From Denitromonas sp. (GTDB lineage: Bacteria; Pseudomonadota; Gammaproteobacteria; Burkholderiales; Rhodocyclaceae), in contig NZ_JAUCBR010000004.1 of NCBI RefSeq assembly GCF_034676725.1, forward strand, positions 2,680,001-2,744,000: 64,000 bases of DNA. The letters are read 5' to 3'. Position 1 is the stretch's first letter; each line of letters starts with the position of its first letter. Below the pieces are notes generated by a model. It made no database searches, was not told the DNA's origin, and worked only from the letters and a program-made list of their open reading frames with translations. Position numbers and translations under genes: made by a program. Below, in pieces: positions 39,044-48,491 of this stretch.

Positions 39044-39083
39044 ATGTGCCCGTCGAACCGCGCGCTGCCCGCGGTGGCGTGTG

Positions 39084-39275
39084 TTACGACTTCTTCATCG
39101 GGCAGGTGTTCATGCCCAGCAGCGAGTAGGCGGGGCACCAGCCCATCAGGCCGGTGGCCAGCGGCACGATGCCGATCCACGCCCACACCGGTCCGCCCAT
39201 CAGCGCCCAGGCAACCAGCGCAATACCGGCCACGATGCGCAACACCTTGTCGATTCCACCCACGTTCATCTTCAT
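39084..39275 (-). CDS. DUF2892 inner membrane protein (YgaP transmembrane-like)
   Basis: 63 residues: N-terminal NVGGIDKVLRIVAGIALV, two hydrophobic helices (about 11-26 and 32-46), and the GWCPAYSLLGMNTCP end with two cysteines that is typical of the family. Members occur alone or fused to rhodanese domains; a role in sulfur or redox chemistry is suggested but unproven here. Confidence 0.85.
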   Translation of the reverse strand: MKMNVGGIDKVLRIVAGIALVAWALMGGPVWAWIGIVPLATGLMGWCPAYSLLGMNTCPMKKS

Positions 39276-39457
39276 GATCAGCTCCTTGCTTCGAGATGCG
39301 AAAGTGAGCCTATTAGACTCGCCACGGCCCCGGCGAGTCTGTAACCTTGGTTACACAGGCCAGGGCGCTGGCTTAAATGTCTAAAGCATGCTGCGTGCGT
39401 GACCGCTAAGAAGGTGTACAGAACGCTGCAGCCGGTGGCTGCAATGAGCGAGGAAGA

Positions 39458-42400
39458 ATGGACGCGCTGTCCCGCTTGCGCTGCGTTGGGGTGTTGCTGT
39501 GGCTGCTCTTGCCGGTTGGCCAGCCGGCCGTTGCCCATGGCGATGCCAGCCCCCTGCCGCGCCCGGCGCTGAACCTGACCGTCGACGAGCAGCGCTGGCT
39601 GGACGCGTACCCGGTGATCCGTGTGGGCGTGGACCCGGCCTACGCGCCGTATTCCTTTGTTGACACTGACGGCCAGTTCAACGGTGTGGCGGCGGCATTC
39701 TTGGCGCGTGTGTCGGCCACGCTCGGCGTGCGCTTCGAACCCGTCGTCCACCTCAGCTGGCCCGAGCTGGTCGAGGCGCTCAAGGCGCGCCGTATCGATG
39801 CAATCGCCACCATGGTGCACCTGCCCGAGCGCGAGGCCTTTGCCGCGTTTTCGGACATCTATCTGCCGACACCGCTGGTTGTCATGACGCGCCGCGACGC
39901 GCCGCAACTGGCCTCGGTCAATGACCTGGCCGACCAGCGCCTGGCGCTGGTGGAAGGGTATTCGTCGAGCAAGCAGGTCATGGCCCGCTACCCGGCCTTG
40001 GCGCCGGTGTTCGTGCCGACACCGCTCGATGGCTTGCGTGCCGTGGCGGCCGGCGAAGTGGATGCCTACGTGGGGGTGCTGGGCATCAATACTTACCTGG
40101 CGGCCCAGCAGGGGATGGCCAACCTCAAGGTCAATGCGGCCTTCGACATGCAGGACAACGGCCAGCGTTTTGCCGTGCGGAGCGACTGGCCCGAGCTGGC
40201 GCGACTGGTGAACAAGGCGTTGGCCACGATCACCGAGCAGGAGCGCGAGGCCATTTTCCGGCCGTGGATCTCCGTCGCCGCCGATCATGTGCTGGTCATC
40301 GACTACACCCCGATGCTGAAGCGCTACTGGCCGTGGCTGGCCGGCGCCGGCGCGGCGGTGCTGCTCGGTGCGCTGGCGATGGCGTTGGTCAATCGTCGGC
40401 TCAAGCGCGAGGTGGCGCGACGGGAGAAGGCGTGGGCCGAGAGCGAGGTGCGCTTTCGCGCCACCTTCGACCAGGCGGCGGTCGGCATCGCGCATGTGGC
40501 GCCCGACGGCCGCTGGATCCGGGTCAACCAGCGCTTGAGCGAGATCGTGGGCTATACCCACGACGAACTGCTCTCCAGGACCTTTCAGGACATCACCCAC
40601 CCCGACGACCTCGGTGCCGACCTGCAGCAGCTCAAACGGACGCTGGCGGGCGACCTGCCTGGCTATACGCTGGAGAAGCGCTACTACCATCGTGACGGAC
40701 ACATCGTCTGGATCAACCTCACCGTGTCGCTGGTGCGGCGCACCGACGGGGTGCCGGACTACTTCATTTCCGTGGTCGAGGACATCTCCGCCCGCCGCGA
40801 AGCCTTCGAGGCCAACCGCCAGGCTGCGGCCGTGTTCCAGAGCACCCGCGAGGGCATCATCATCACCGACCTCGACCGCCGCATCCTGGCGGTCAATCCG
40901 GCCTTCTCCGACATCACCGGCTATCGTGCCGACGAGGTCATCGGCCAGACGCCGGCCATGCTCCAGTCCGGTGTCCATGGCGACGACATCTACCAGAGCA
41001 TGTGGTCCAGCATTCACACCACCGGGCACTGGCAGGGCGAGGTGACGAGCCGGCGCAAGAGTGGCGAGATCTTTCCCGAACTGCTCACGGTGAGCACCGT
41101 CCGCGACCTGGACGGCCAGCCGGTGCGCTATGTGGCCTTGCTCACCGACCTGAGCCGACTGCGCCAGTCCGAAGCCCAGCTCGCCCATCTGGCGCACTAC
41201 GACCCGCTCACCGACCTGCCCAACCGCCTGCTGGTGCAGTCCCGGCTCGATCATGCCCTTGACAGCGCGCAGCGCAACGGCGACCGGCTGGCGGTGATGT
41301 TCATCGACCTGGACCGCTTCAAGGATGTGAACGACAGCCTGGGCCATCCGGTGGGGGATGAACTGCTGGTGGCCATTGCCCATCGCATGCGCTCGCGCCT
41401 GCGCGAGTCCGACACCTTGGCGCGCCTTGGCGGCGATGAATTCCTGGTGGTGCTCGAAGACATCCAACGGCCCGAAGATGCCGCCGAGGTGGCCCAGGCC
41501 CTGATCCGCGTTCAGGACGCGCCGTTCTGCCTGCCCAGCGGCCATGAAGTGTATGTGGGCTTGAGTGTCGGCGTCAGCCTCTTTCCCACCGATGGCGCCA
41601 CCACCACCGAGCTGATCCGCCAGGCCGATGCGGCGATGTACCAGGCCAAGAGCCACGGGCGCAACACCTTCCGCTTCTATACCGCGGCGCTCACCGAGGC
41701 GGCCGACCAGCGGCTGGCGCTGGAAGGGCGGCTGCGGCGGGCACTGATGGCCGAAGAGTTCGTTGTGCACTACCAGCCGCAGTTCCGGGCGGCCACCGGC
41801 GAGCTGGTCGGATGCGAGGCGCTGGTGCGCTGGCAGGAGCCGGACGGCGCGCTGGTGCCGCCAGCGCAGTTCATTCCGCTGGCCGAAGACACCGGGCTGA
41901 TCGTGCCGCTTGGCCTGTGGGTGCTCGAGACTGCCTGCGCCCAGGCGCAGGCGTGGCGCGAGGCCGGAATGGCCGATCTGGTGATGGCGGTGAACCTGTC
42001 GGGCCGCCAGTTGCAGCAGCGCGACCTGGTGTGGCGGGTGGCTGCCGTGCTCGAGCGCACCGGCTTGCCGGCCGACCGGCTGACGCTGGAGCTGACCGAA
42101 AGCATGATCATGGATCGCGGCGAAGAGGCCGTGGCCTTGCTGCACTCGCTCAAGGGGCTCGGCGTGGGGCTGTCGATCGATGACTTCGGCACCGGGTATT
42201 CCTCGCTCGCCTATCTGAACCGGTTTCCCATCGACGAGATGAAGATCGACCGCAGCTTCGTGCGCGATACCCCCGGCGATGCCGGCGACGCGGAGATCGT
42301 GGCGACCATCGTCGCCATGGCCCGCAACCTCAGCCTGCGGGTGGTTGCCGAGGGGGTGGAAACGCAACAGCAGCTCGACTTCCTGATCGGTCTCGGCTGC

Positions 42401-42496
42401 GACAGCTGCCAGGGCTACCTGCTCAGCGCCGCTCTGCCGGCCGAGGAATTTGCGGCGCTGATCTTGCGCGCGCGCGACAAAGCGTCCTGCCAGTGA
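39458..42496 (+). CDS. Membrane-bound SBP-PAS-PAS-GGDEF-EAL c-di-GMP enzyme
   Basis: A 1012-residue sensor. Signal peptide to about residue 27; a periplasmic solute-binding type 3 domain (about 45-275, beginning IRVGVDPAYAPYSFVD); a membrane helix (about 290-312); two PAS domains (about 325-560, each followed by PAC-like segments); then GGDEF (motif around residue 657, RLGGDEFLVV) with an RxxD inhibitory site five residues before it. The EAL domain follows, with EALVRW (about 786), VNLSGRQ, LELTES, IDDFGTGYSSL and KIDRSF all present. Both cyclase and phosphodiesterase activity are possible. The ligand is unknown; the binding-protein fold suggests an amino acid or similar molecule. It is monocistronic. 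Confidence 0.93.
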   Translation: MDALSRLRCVGVLLWLLLPVGQPAVAHGDASPLPRPALNLTVDEQRWLDAYPVIRVGVDPAYAPYSFVDTDGQFNGVAAAFLARVSATLGVRFEPVVHLSWPELVEALKARRIDAIATMVHLPEREAFAAFSDIYLPTPLVVMTRRDAPQLASVNDLADQRLALVEGYSSSKQVMARYPALAPVFVPTPLDGLRAVAAGEVDAYVGVLGINTYLAAQQGMANLKVNAAFDMQDNGQRFAVRSDWPELARLVNKALATITEQEREAIFRPWISVAADHVLVIDYTPMLKRYWPWLAGAGAAVLLGALAMALVNRRLKREVARREKAWAESEVRFRATFDQAAVGIAHVAPDGRWIRVNQRLSEIVGYTHDELLSRTFQDITHPDDLGADLQQLKRTLAGDLPGYTLEKRYYHRDGHIVWINLTVSLVRRTDGVPDYFISVVEDISARREAFEANRQAAAVFQSTREGIIITDLDRRILAVNPAFSDITGYRADEVIGQTPAMLQSGVHGDDIYQSMWSSIHTTGHWQGEVTSRRKSGEIFPELLTVSTVRDLDGQPVRYVALLTDLSRLRQSEAQLAHLAHYDPLTDLPNRLLVQSRLDHALDSAQRNGDRLAVMFIDLDRFKDVNDSLGHPVGDELLVAIAHRMRSRLRESDTLARLGGDEFLVVLEDIQRPEDAAEVAQALIRVQDAPFCLPSGHEVYVGLSVGVSLFPTDGATTTELIRQADAAMYQAKSHGRNTFRFYTAALTEAADQRLALEGRLRRALMAEEFVVHYQPQFRAATGELVGCEALVRWQEPDGALVPPAQFIPLAEDTGLIVPLGLWVLETACAQAQAWREAGMADLVMAVNLSGRQLQQRDLVWRVAAVLERTGLPADRLTLELTESMIMDRGEEAVALLHSLKGLGVGLSIDDFGTGYSSLAYLNRFPIDEMKIDRSFVRDTPGDAGDAEIVATIVAMARNLSLRVVAEGVETQQQLDFLIGLGCDSCQGYLLSAALPAEEFAALILRARDKASCQ

Positions 42497-42719
42497 GCGC
42501 CGCTCGGGCGATCGCGCCAGTGGTTCGGTGGTGCCACGTCGCACCGCTTGCCACGGGTCTTGCCGATCCTCGCCAGTGAGATTTTGCGCCGCACCAGCAG
42601 GCCGCGCCGTGAGGCCGGGAATCACCCGTGCATCGAGTCAGAAATAATGTGCTCTCGCAATAAAGAGCGGGGCGCAGATGCCGTTGATTAGCGCTGAATC
42701 CACTTACCAGGGAGCCGTC

Positions 42720-44345
42720 ATGCGCAAGTTCTCCGACACCCCGATCTGGTTGCGGCTGACCGCCGTGATCTGGGTCCTGCTGATGTTTGCCTTTGGTGGC
42801 CTGATCGCCTGGGAAACGCAGGTGAATCGGGAAACCGCCATTGAACAGGCTCGCGCCTTCGCCCTGTCGGTCCACGACATGACCATGGCGAGCCTGACCG
42901 GGATGATGATCACCGGGACGGTTGGACAGCGCGACGTGTTTCTCGACCAGGTCAAGGAATTGTCGTCGGTGCGCGGTTTGCGGGTGATCCGCAGCGAGGC
43001 GGTCAGTGCCCAGTTCGGCCCCGGGTCGGCCGGCGAATCGACCAGTCTGGACGCGCTGGAGCAAGCGGCGATGCGTGGCGGCAATGCCCAGTTCGAGGTG
43101 CAGAACTCCGGCGAGGCCGGGCAGGCGCTGCGCGTCGTCGTGCCGGCGCTGGCCTCGACCAACTATCTGGGCAAGAATTGCCTGACCTGCCATGCGGTTC
43201 CCGAGGGCACACCATTGGGCGCGGTGAGCATGAGCATCTCGCTCGACGAGGTCGATGCCGCGGTGAGCAGCTTCCGCAACAAGAGCATCCTGTTCGCTGC
43301 CCTGGTCTCGGTGCCCTTGATGCTCTGCGTGTTCCTCTTCATTCGCCGTTTTGTCACCACCCCCCTGGCCCACATGAATGCCGGGCTCGAAGAGATTGCG
43401 GCCGGCGGCGGCGATCTGACGCGCCGTCTGGTCGTCGAGCATCAGGACGAAATCGGGCGAACGGCGCGTAGCTTCAATCGCATGCTGAGCACCGTTGGCG
43501 ATCTGGTGCGTCAGGTCAGCACCTCGGCCGGTGAGGTCGCGCGGGCTGCCCGCGAGGTGTCGGCAAGTGCCCGCCAGGTGGCCGGCGGCTCTCATCAGCA
43601 GAGTGTGCAAACCGATGCGGCGGCCGGCGCCGTCGAAGGCTTGATGGCAAACATTGGCCACATCGCGGGCAGCGCGGAGCAGGTGCGCGCGCGCTCGCAT
43701 GAGAGCCTGGAACGCTCCGAGGCGGGGCAGAAAAACCTGGCGCGGCTGATCGGCGAGGTGACCGAGGTCGAATCGGCGGTCAGCGAGATGTCCGATACGG
43801 TCGAGGCCTTCGTTGCATCGACGGCGGCGATTACCCACATGACGCAAGAGGTGCGTGAGATCGCCGACCAGACCAACCTGCTCGCGCTCAACGCGGCGAT
43901 CGAAGCGGCGCGGGCGGGAGAGCAGGGACGTGGCTTTGCCGTGGTGGCCGACGAAGTGCGCAAGCTGGCCGAGAAGTCGGCCCGCTCGGCGGGCGAGATC
44001 GACGCCATCACGCGCACCCTGTCATCGCAGTCCGGGGCGGTCAAGCGCTCGCTGGACGGTGGCATGGAGCGTCTGGCCACCAGCCGTGCCGTGGCGCAGG
44101 AGGTGGCCAGCGGGCTCGACGCAGCGAATGTGTCGGTGGCAGAGGTGCGCGGCGGGCTGGATCAGATTGCCCAGGCCACCGACGACCAGCGCAGCGCCAG
44201 CCAGAGCGTGACCGACAGCATCGAGGCCATCGCCGAGATGGCGCGCAAGAACGATGGTGCGGTGAGCCAGACGGTGCGCTCGGCCGAGCAGATGGAGGCG
44301 CTCGCCGGCGAGTTGCAGGGGGCCGTGTCGCGCTTCACCGTCTGA
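42720..44345 (+). CDS. Methyl-accepting chemotaxis protein with haem-c motif in the sensor domain
   Basis: 541 residues. A membrane helix (about 11-31), a periplasmic domain with CLTCH (Cys154, Cys157, His158) which is the c-type haem attachment motif, a second helix (about 188-208), HAMP (about 210-265), and a cytoplasmic signalling domain with the hairpin tip EIADQTNLLALNAAIEAARA. It probably senses redox state, oxygen or nitric oxide through covalent haem. The ATG at 42720 has a GGAG site; the longer frame is unlikely. No che genes are nearby, so it feeds a remote chemotaxis system. Confidence 0.93.
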   Translation: MRKFSDTPIWLRLTAVIWVLLMFAFGGLIAWETQVNRETAIEQARAFALSVHDMTMASLTGMMITGTVGQRDVFLDQVKELSSVRGLRVIRSEAVSAQFGPGSAGESTSLDALEQAAMRGGNAQFEVQNSGEAGQALRVVVPALASTNYLGKNCLTCHAVPEGTPLGAVSMSISLDEVDAAVSSFRNKSILFAALVSVPLMLCVFLFIRRFVTTPLAHMNAGLEEIAAGGGDLTRRLVVEHQDEIGRTARSFNRMLSTVGDLVRQVSTSAGEVARAAREVSASARQVAGGSHQQSVQTDAAAGAVEGLMANIGHIAGSAEQVRARSHESLERSEAGQKNLARLIGEVTEVESAVSEMSDTVEAFVASTAAITHMTQEVREIADQTNLLALNAAIEAARAGEQGRGFAVVADEVRKLAEKSARSAGEIDAITRTLSSQSGAVKRSLDGGMERLATSRAVAQEVASGLDAANVSVAEVRGGLDQIAQATDDQRSASQSVTDSIEAIAEMARKNDGAVSQTVRSAEQMEALAGELQGAVSRFTV

Positions 44346-44436
44346 ATCCGACGGCCGGCCGGCGCTGGCTCGCCCGGTCTGGCAGGGGGGGCTCCGCTCC
44401 ACTAGAGTGAAGGTGTGCGATCGCCCCCTCGGACCG

Positions 44437-45324
44437 ATGAGCCAGATCTTCATCTCCTATCGCCGCGACGACAGCGCCGGACATGCCGGCCGGCTGGAGG
44501 AGGCGCTTGAGCGCCACTTCGGCGCGCGCCACGTGTTTCGCGATGTCGATGACTTGCCGCCGGGGCAGCCCTTCCCCGCCGCGCTGCAGGCCCGCTTGCG
44601 TGGCGCCGACCTGGTGCTGGTGCTGATCGGCCCGCGCTGGCTGGCGGCCGAACGCGATGGCGTCCGCCGCTTGAGCTTGCCCGACGACTATGTGCGGATG
44701 GAGGTGGCGCAGGCCTTGGGGCGCGGTATTCCGGTGGTGCCGGTATTGCTCGACGGCGCGGCCATGCCATCGGCCGACGCCTTGCCGGACGATTTGCGTC
44801 CACTGGCGCTGCGCCATGCGGTGCGGGTGTCCGATGCGGGCTGGGCGGACGATGTGTCACGGCTGGTCGCCGCCCTGCATGTCGAGCTTGGCGGCCGCGC
44901 TCGGCGGTCCGTCGTGCGCCGTCGCCTGCCCCTGGCGGTTGCTGCCGTGGTTGTGGCGGCGCTGGCGTGGTGGGCGCTGGCGCCGCCGTCGCCGCCGTTC
45001 CCGGCTGGCGTCTGGCAGGCCGAGGTGCGCTATGACTGGGGCGACACTTACCTTGAGCGCTTCGACTTTACGCGCACCGGCGACACCATCGTCGGCAGCG
45101 CCAGCTTTCTGGGGCGCGCCCGTGACATCGAGGCCGCACGCTGGGCCGACGGGCTGCTCAGTTTCGAGACCCGCTCCGAATCGGTCATGGGGAGCGAGAG
45201 CCGGGTGAGCACGCACCGCTACGTCATCTCCCGCGACGGTGATGCCCTGCGGGTGCGCTACAGCACCGCCGGCGGCTTTGACGCGTCGCCGCCGATGGTG
45301 TTCCTGGCGACACCACTCAACTAG
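44437..45324 (+). CDS. TIR-domain membrane protein of unknown role
   Basis: 295 residues. Residues 1 to about 145 are a TIR_2-type domain opening with IFISYRRDDSAGHAGRLEEA; Glu89 in YVRMEVAQAL sits where the catalytic glutamate of NAD-cleaving TIR domains is expected. A transmembrane helix follows (about 164-182) and the last 100 residues form a small beta-rich domain I cannot name. Bacterial TIR domains can degrade NAD in phage defence or act as signalling adaptors. No partner defence gene is adjacent, so neither role is established. Confidence 0.85.
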   Translation: MSQIFISYRRDDSAGHAGRLEEALERHFGARHVFRDVDDLPPGQPFPAALQARLRGADLVLVLIGPRWLAAERDGVRRLSLPDDYVRMEVAQALGRGIPVVPVLLDGAAMPSADALPDDLRPLALRHAVRVSDAGWADDVSRLVAALHVELGGRARRSVVRRRLPLAVAAVVVAALAWWALAPPSPPFPAGVWQAEVRYDWGDTYLERFDFTRTGDTIVGSASFLGRARDIEAARWADGLLSFETRSESVMGSESRVSTHRYVISRDGDALRVRYSTAGGFDASPPMVFLATPLN

Positions 45325-45342
45325 GGCGTATCGCCCTGGCGC

Positions 45343-45996
45343 TCAGCCGCCCGCCACCCGGCGCAGGCCGGCGGCATCGACGATCTCGATCTGTTCGCGC
45401 GACAGCTTCACCAGGCCCTGCGCGGCAAAGCCCTTGAGCAGCCGGCTGACGATCTCGCGCACGCTGCCCAGCTCGTCGGCCAGGTGCTGGTGGGTGGTGT
45501 GCAGCAGGCGGCCCTTGCCCAGCAGCAGCGCGGCCAGACGCTGGTCGAGCTTGTGGAAGGCGACTTCCTCGATCAGGTGCATCAGGTCGGCAATGCGATC
45601 GGCGAAGAGGTGAAAGACAAAGCTGCGGAAGGCCGGCTCGGCGAGCAACGCGTCGAACACCGCCTTGGGCAGCAGCACCAGCTCGGTGTCGGTCTCGGCG
45701 ATGCCGCGGGCGTTGTAGTCTTCATGGCCGAGCAGGCAGGAGGACGAGATGACGCAGGTCTCGCCCGGCGCCACCCGGTACAGCGGCAATTCGCGGCCAC
45801 TGGCCGAGGCCTTGATCACCCGGATCGAGCCGCGCACCACGAAGGGAAAGCCCTCGCAGGCCTGGTGGTCGTCGAACAGCACCGTGCCGGCCGGCACCTG
45901 CATTGCCTGCAGTCGGGGGATGACGGCGTCGCGCACCGCGGGCGGCAGTTCGGTGAGGACGGGGTAGCGGTCGACGAGTTCGGTGGGCGCGGTCAT
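45343..45996 (-). CDS. Crp/Fnr-family transcription regulator
   Basis: 217 residues: N-terminal cyclic-nucleotide-fold sensor (about 20-135) and C-terminal winged helix with a recognition segment THQHLADELGSVREIVSRLL (about 166-185). The Fnr N-terminal cysteine cluster is absent, but three cysteines occur in the sensor part (CEGF, ETCVISSSC), which might be redox-active. The ligand is unknown. It ends the xth-hydrolase-regulator operon, 8 bases after the hydrolase stop. Confidence 0.9.
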   Translation of the reverse strand: MTAPTELVDRYPVLTELPPAVRDAVIPRLQAMQVPAGTVLFDDHQACEGFPFVVRGSIRVIKASASGRELPLYRVAPGETCVISSSCLLGHEDYNARGIAETDTELVLLPKAVFDALLAEPAFRSFVFHLFADRIADLMHLIEEVAFHKLDQRLAALLLGKGRLLHTTHQHLADELGSVREIVSRLLKGFAAQGLVKLSREQIEIVDAAGLRRVAGG

Positions 45997-46004
45997 GAGG
46001 CGAA

Positions 46005-46718
46005 TCACCAGTCCAGTGAGTGCAGCCAGTCGAGCACGATGTCGGTCGATCTGGCAGGGGTGTCGTGATGCGTGGCGGCGACGCGGCGCCATTGGCTGGC
46101 GGGGTGGGGCGGTGCCTGCCGGAAAGCATAATCGATTCCGGGCGCGACGGTGCCGGGCGCGTCCTCGATCAGCCACAGCATCGGCAGCGGCACGGCCAGG
46201 CGCCGGCAGTTGTCGGGCCAGACGGCGGCGCCATCCGGCGCGAAGTAGCTCAGGTAGTGGTCGGGCCGGATGCGCAGGCGGCGCGGCTGGCCCTGATGCA
46301 CGTCGACGAGCGCGATGCGCGCCTGGCCCTGTCCGCCGGCCACTGCGCGCGCGGCGCTGGCGAGGGAGGCCGCGGTGTGGCCGTCGGCGGCGAGGCGCTC
46401 GGGAAAGTGGCCGGGCGCGAGCAGGATCAGGCCGTCGATGCCGCCACGACGGGCCGCCACGGCCAGTGCCGCACCGGCGCCGAGGCTGTGCCCGCACAGC
46501 AGCACGCGGGTGCATCCGGCCGCGCGCAGGGCCGCCGCCTCGTCGGTGATCTGGTCGAGCGCGTGCTCGAGGGGCGTGTCATACAGGCGGCGCAGCGCCC
46601 ACGGCAGGGTCGGCAGGCGCCAGCGGTAGCCGGCGGCGGTGAGTGCGTCGGTCAGTGCCGCAATGGCAAAGGGCGGTTGATCCCACTTGCCATGGAGCAG
46701 GACGACGCCGGTGCTCAC
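46005..46718 (-). CDS. Alpha/beta-hydrolase
   Basis: 237 residues with N-terminal VVLLHGKWDQPP (oxyanion-type HG), the nucleophile elbow GHSLGAGAA, and a C-terminal region carrying the probable catalytic His (ATHHDTP). It resembles small DUF3530/dienelactone-hydrolase-like proteins; substrate unknown. The GTG at 46718 overlaps the xth stop (GTGA), so it is coupled to xth. Confidence 0.8.
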   Translation of the reverse strand: MSTGVVLLHGKWDQPPFAIAALTDALTAAGYRWRLPTLPWALRRLYDTPLEHALDQITDEAAALRAAGCTRVLLCGHSLGAGAALAVAARRGGIDGLILLAPGHFPERLAADGHTAASLASAARAVAGGQGQARIALVDVHQGQPRRLRIRPDHYLSYFAPDGAAVWPDNCRRLAVPLPMLWLIEDAPGTVAPGIDYAFRQAPPHPASQWRRVAATHHDTPARSTDIVLDWLHSLDW

Positions 46719-47476
46719 CGGGCCAATTCGATCAGCACCGGGGCGTGGTCGGACGGGCGTTCGAGTTGGCGCGGTGCGGTGTCGACCCAGCAGCGCCGGC
46801 ACTCGGCAACCAGCGGATCGGAGATGAGCAGGTGGTCGATGCGCAGGCCGAAATTGCGCTCGAAAGCGTTCATGCGGTAGTCCCACCACGAGAACGCCTT
46901 GTCGGCCTGGTCGAACAGGCGGAAGGCGTCGGAGAGGCCAAGCAGCTCGAGGGCAACGAAGGCCGCGCGCTCGGGCGCCGAGACATGGATTTCGTCCTTC
47001 CAGGCGGGGTGGGCGTCGCGGTCTTCCGGCGCGATGTTGAAGTCGCCGGTGAGCACCAGCCGCGGGTGCTGGCGCAATTGCCCGCGCACCCACTCGGTAA
47101 GGGCAGCGAGCCAGTCGAGCTTGTAGGCGAACTTGTCGGAGCCGACAGCCTGGCCGTTGGGAAAATAGCCGCAGATGACGCGAACGTCGCCGATCGTGGC
47201 AGCGATGATGCGCTTTTGCGGGTCGTCGAAGCCGGGGATGTCCTTGATCACCGCCGCCGGCGCCTGGCGGCTGAGGATCGCCACGCCGTTATAGGTCTTC
47301 TGGCCGTTGAACACGGCCTGGTAGCCGGCCGCTTCGATCTCGGCGCGCGGAAAGGCCGCGTCCTCCATCTTCAACTCCTGCAGGCACAGAACATCAGGCT
47401 GTTCACTGGTCAGCCAGTCGAGCACATGCGGCAGGCGAACCTTGAGGGAGTTGACGTTCCAGGTGGCGATTTTCAT
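46715..47476 (-). CDS. xth: Exodeoxyribonuclease III (AP endonuclease)
   Basis: Mg-dependent 3'-5' exonuclease and AP endonuclease of base excision repair. 253 residues with MKIATWNVNSLKVRL at the start, CLQELKMED (metal Glu), LTGDFNIAPED and the terminal RPSDHAPVLIEL with catalytic Asp-His. Start of a three-gene minus-strand operon. Confidence 0.96.
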   Translation of the reverse strand: MKIATWNVNSLKVRLPHVLDWLTSEQPDVLCLQELKMEDAAFPRAEIEAAGYQAVFNGQKTYNGVAILSRQAPAAVIKDIPGFDDPQKRIIAATIGDVRVICGYFPNGQAVGSDKFAYKLDWLAALTEWVRGQLRQHPRLVLTGDFNIAPEDRDAHPAWKDEIHVSAPERAAFVALELLGLSDAFRLFDQADKAFSWWDYRMNAFERNFGLRIDHLLISDPLVAECRRCWVDTAPRQLERPSDHAPVLIELAR

Positions 47477-47543
47477 GGTGGCGCAGCAGGAGAGCGGGCC
47501 GGCTATTGTGCCAGCGACACGCGAACGGGGCCAGACAGCGCGC

Positions 47544-48488
47544 TCAGGCCGGGGGGGCGGTCGTGGCCAGGTCAGTGTCGTCGGCAAAGGCCACGCAGTT
47601 TCTGCCCTTGGCCTTGGCCCGATAGAGTGCAGCGTCGGCGCGGGCAAAGAGGGCCCGGCCGGTGTCGCCCGGTCGGCGGCGGGCGACGCCAAAGCTGGCG
47701 GTGATGCGGCCGAGCGGGGGCAGGTCGAGCGCTGCCACCAGCTTGCGCAGCCGTTCGGCGTAGGTCGCCACAGCCTCGTGGGTCAGGGCGGGGGCGAGAA
47801 TGACGAACTCTTCGCCGCCAAAGCGTGCGACGAAGTCGCCGTCGCGGCAGTGGCTGTGCAAGGCGGTGGCGACGGCGGTGAGCGCCATATCGCCGGCGTC
47901 GTGGCCCCAGCGGTCGTTGACCTGCTTGAAGTGGTCGATGTCGACGAGAATCAGCCACACCGGGGTGTCGGTCTCGTCGCAGCGGGCGAGGGTTTCGACG
48001 GTGTGGGTGTCGAGCGCCCGGCGATTGGCGACGCCGGTGAGCGGGTCGGTGAGCGACAGGCGCCGGACGGTCGCCTCGCTGCGGGTCAGCTTGTGGTTGG
48101 TCCGGGCCAGCTCACGCTGGGTGGCCACCAGCGCGGCGTTCAGCTCCATCAGGGTGTCGGTGGCGCTCAGGATGTCGTCGAGGTCGTAGCCGGCAATCAC
48201 CCGCAGGCGATGCGCGTCGGCTTCGATGCGCCCGCGCAGCGAACTCATGCGGTCGCCGGGGCCGTTGACCGTGATCAGGCCTTCGAAGCAGATGCAGGTG
48301 CCCGTGGCCGGCAGGGTGAAGCGGTCGAGCGTGGGTTCGGCAAACAACTGCCATGCGCCGGTGTCCTGATCGCTGAGCAGGCGACGCAGGCCGGCGTTGC
48401 CGTGGCGCAGCGTCATGTGAGCGTCGAATTCGGCGACGACCAGGGATTCGAGCGTCTCCAGGGCGTCGGGGAGCGGTGGCAGCGACAT
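47544..48488 (-). CDS. Diguanylate cyclase (GGEEF), coupled to a B12-binding sensor
   Basis: 314 residues. The N-terminal part (about 1-125) looks like a small sensory (PAS-like) fold, followed by a coiled-coil linker (about 120-145) and a GGDEF domain with an active GGEEF motif (RFGGEEFVIL, about 232). An RxxD inhibitory site (RDGD) lies five residues before it. It starts 3 bases after the stop of the B12-binding protein gene, so the two are co-translated and probably work together: the cobalamin protein could control c-di-GMP synthesis. Confidence 0.92.
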   Translation of the reverse strand: MSLPPLPDALETLESLVVAEFDAHMTLRHGNAGLRRLLSDQDTGAWQLFAEPTLDRFTLPATGTCICFEGLITVNGPGDRMSSLRGRIEADAHRLRVIAGYDLDDILSATDTLMELNAALVATQRELARTNHKLTRSEATVRRLSLTDPLTGVANRRALDTHTVETLARCDETDTPVWLILVDIDHFKQVNDRWGHDAGDMALTAVATALHSHCRDGDFVARFGGEEFVILAPALTHEAVATYAERLRKLVAALDLPPLGRITASFGVARRRPGDTGRALFARADAALYRAKAKGRNCVAFADDTDLATTAPPA

Positions 48489-48491
48489 GGC

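Noticed and set aside
39278..42625. A 1115-codon open frame on the minus strand
   Set aside because: Antisense to the GGDEF/EAL protein; no domain resemblance and no ribosome binding site.
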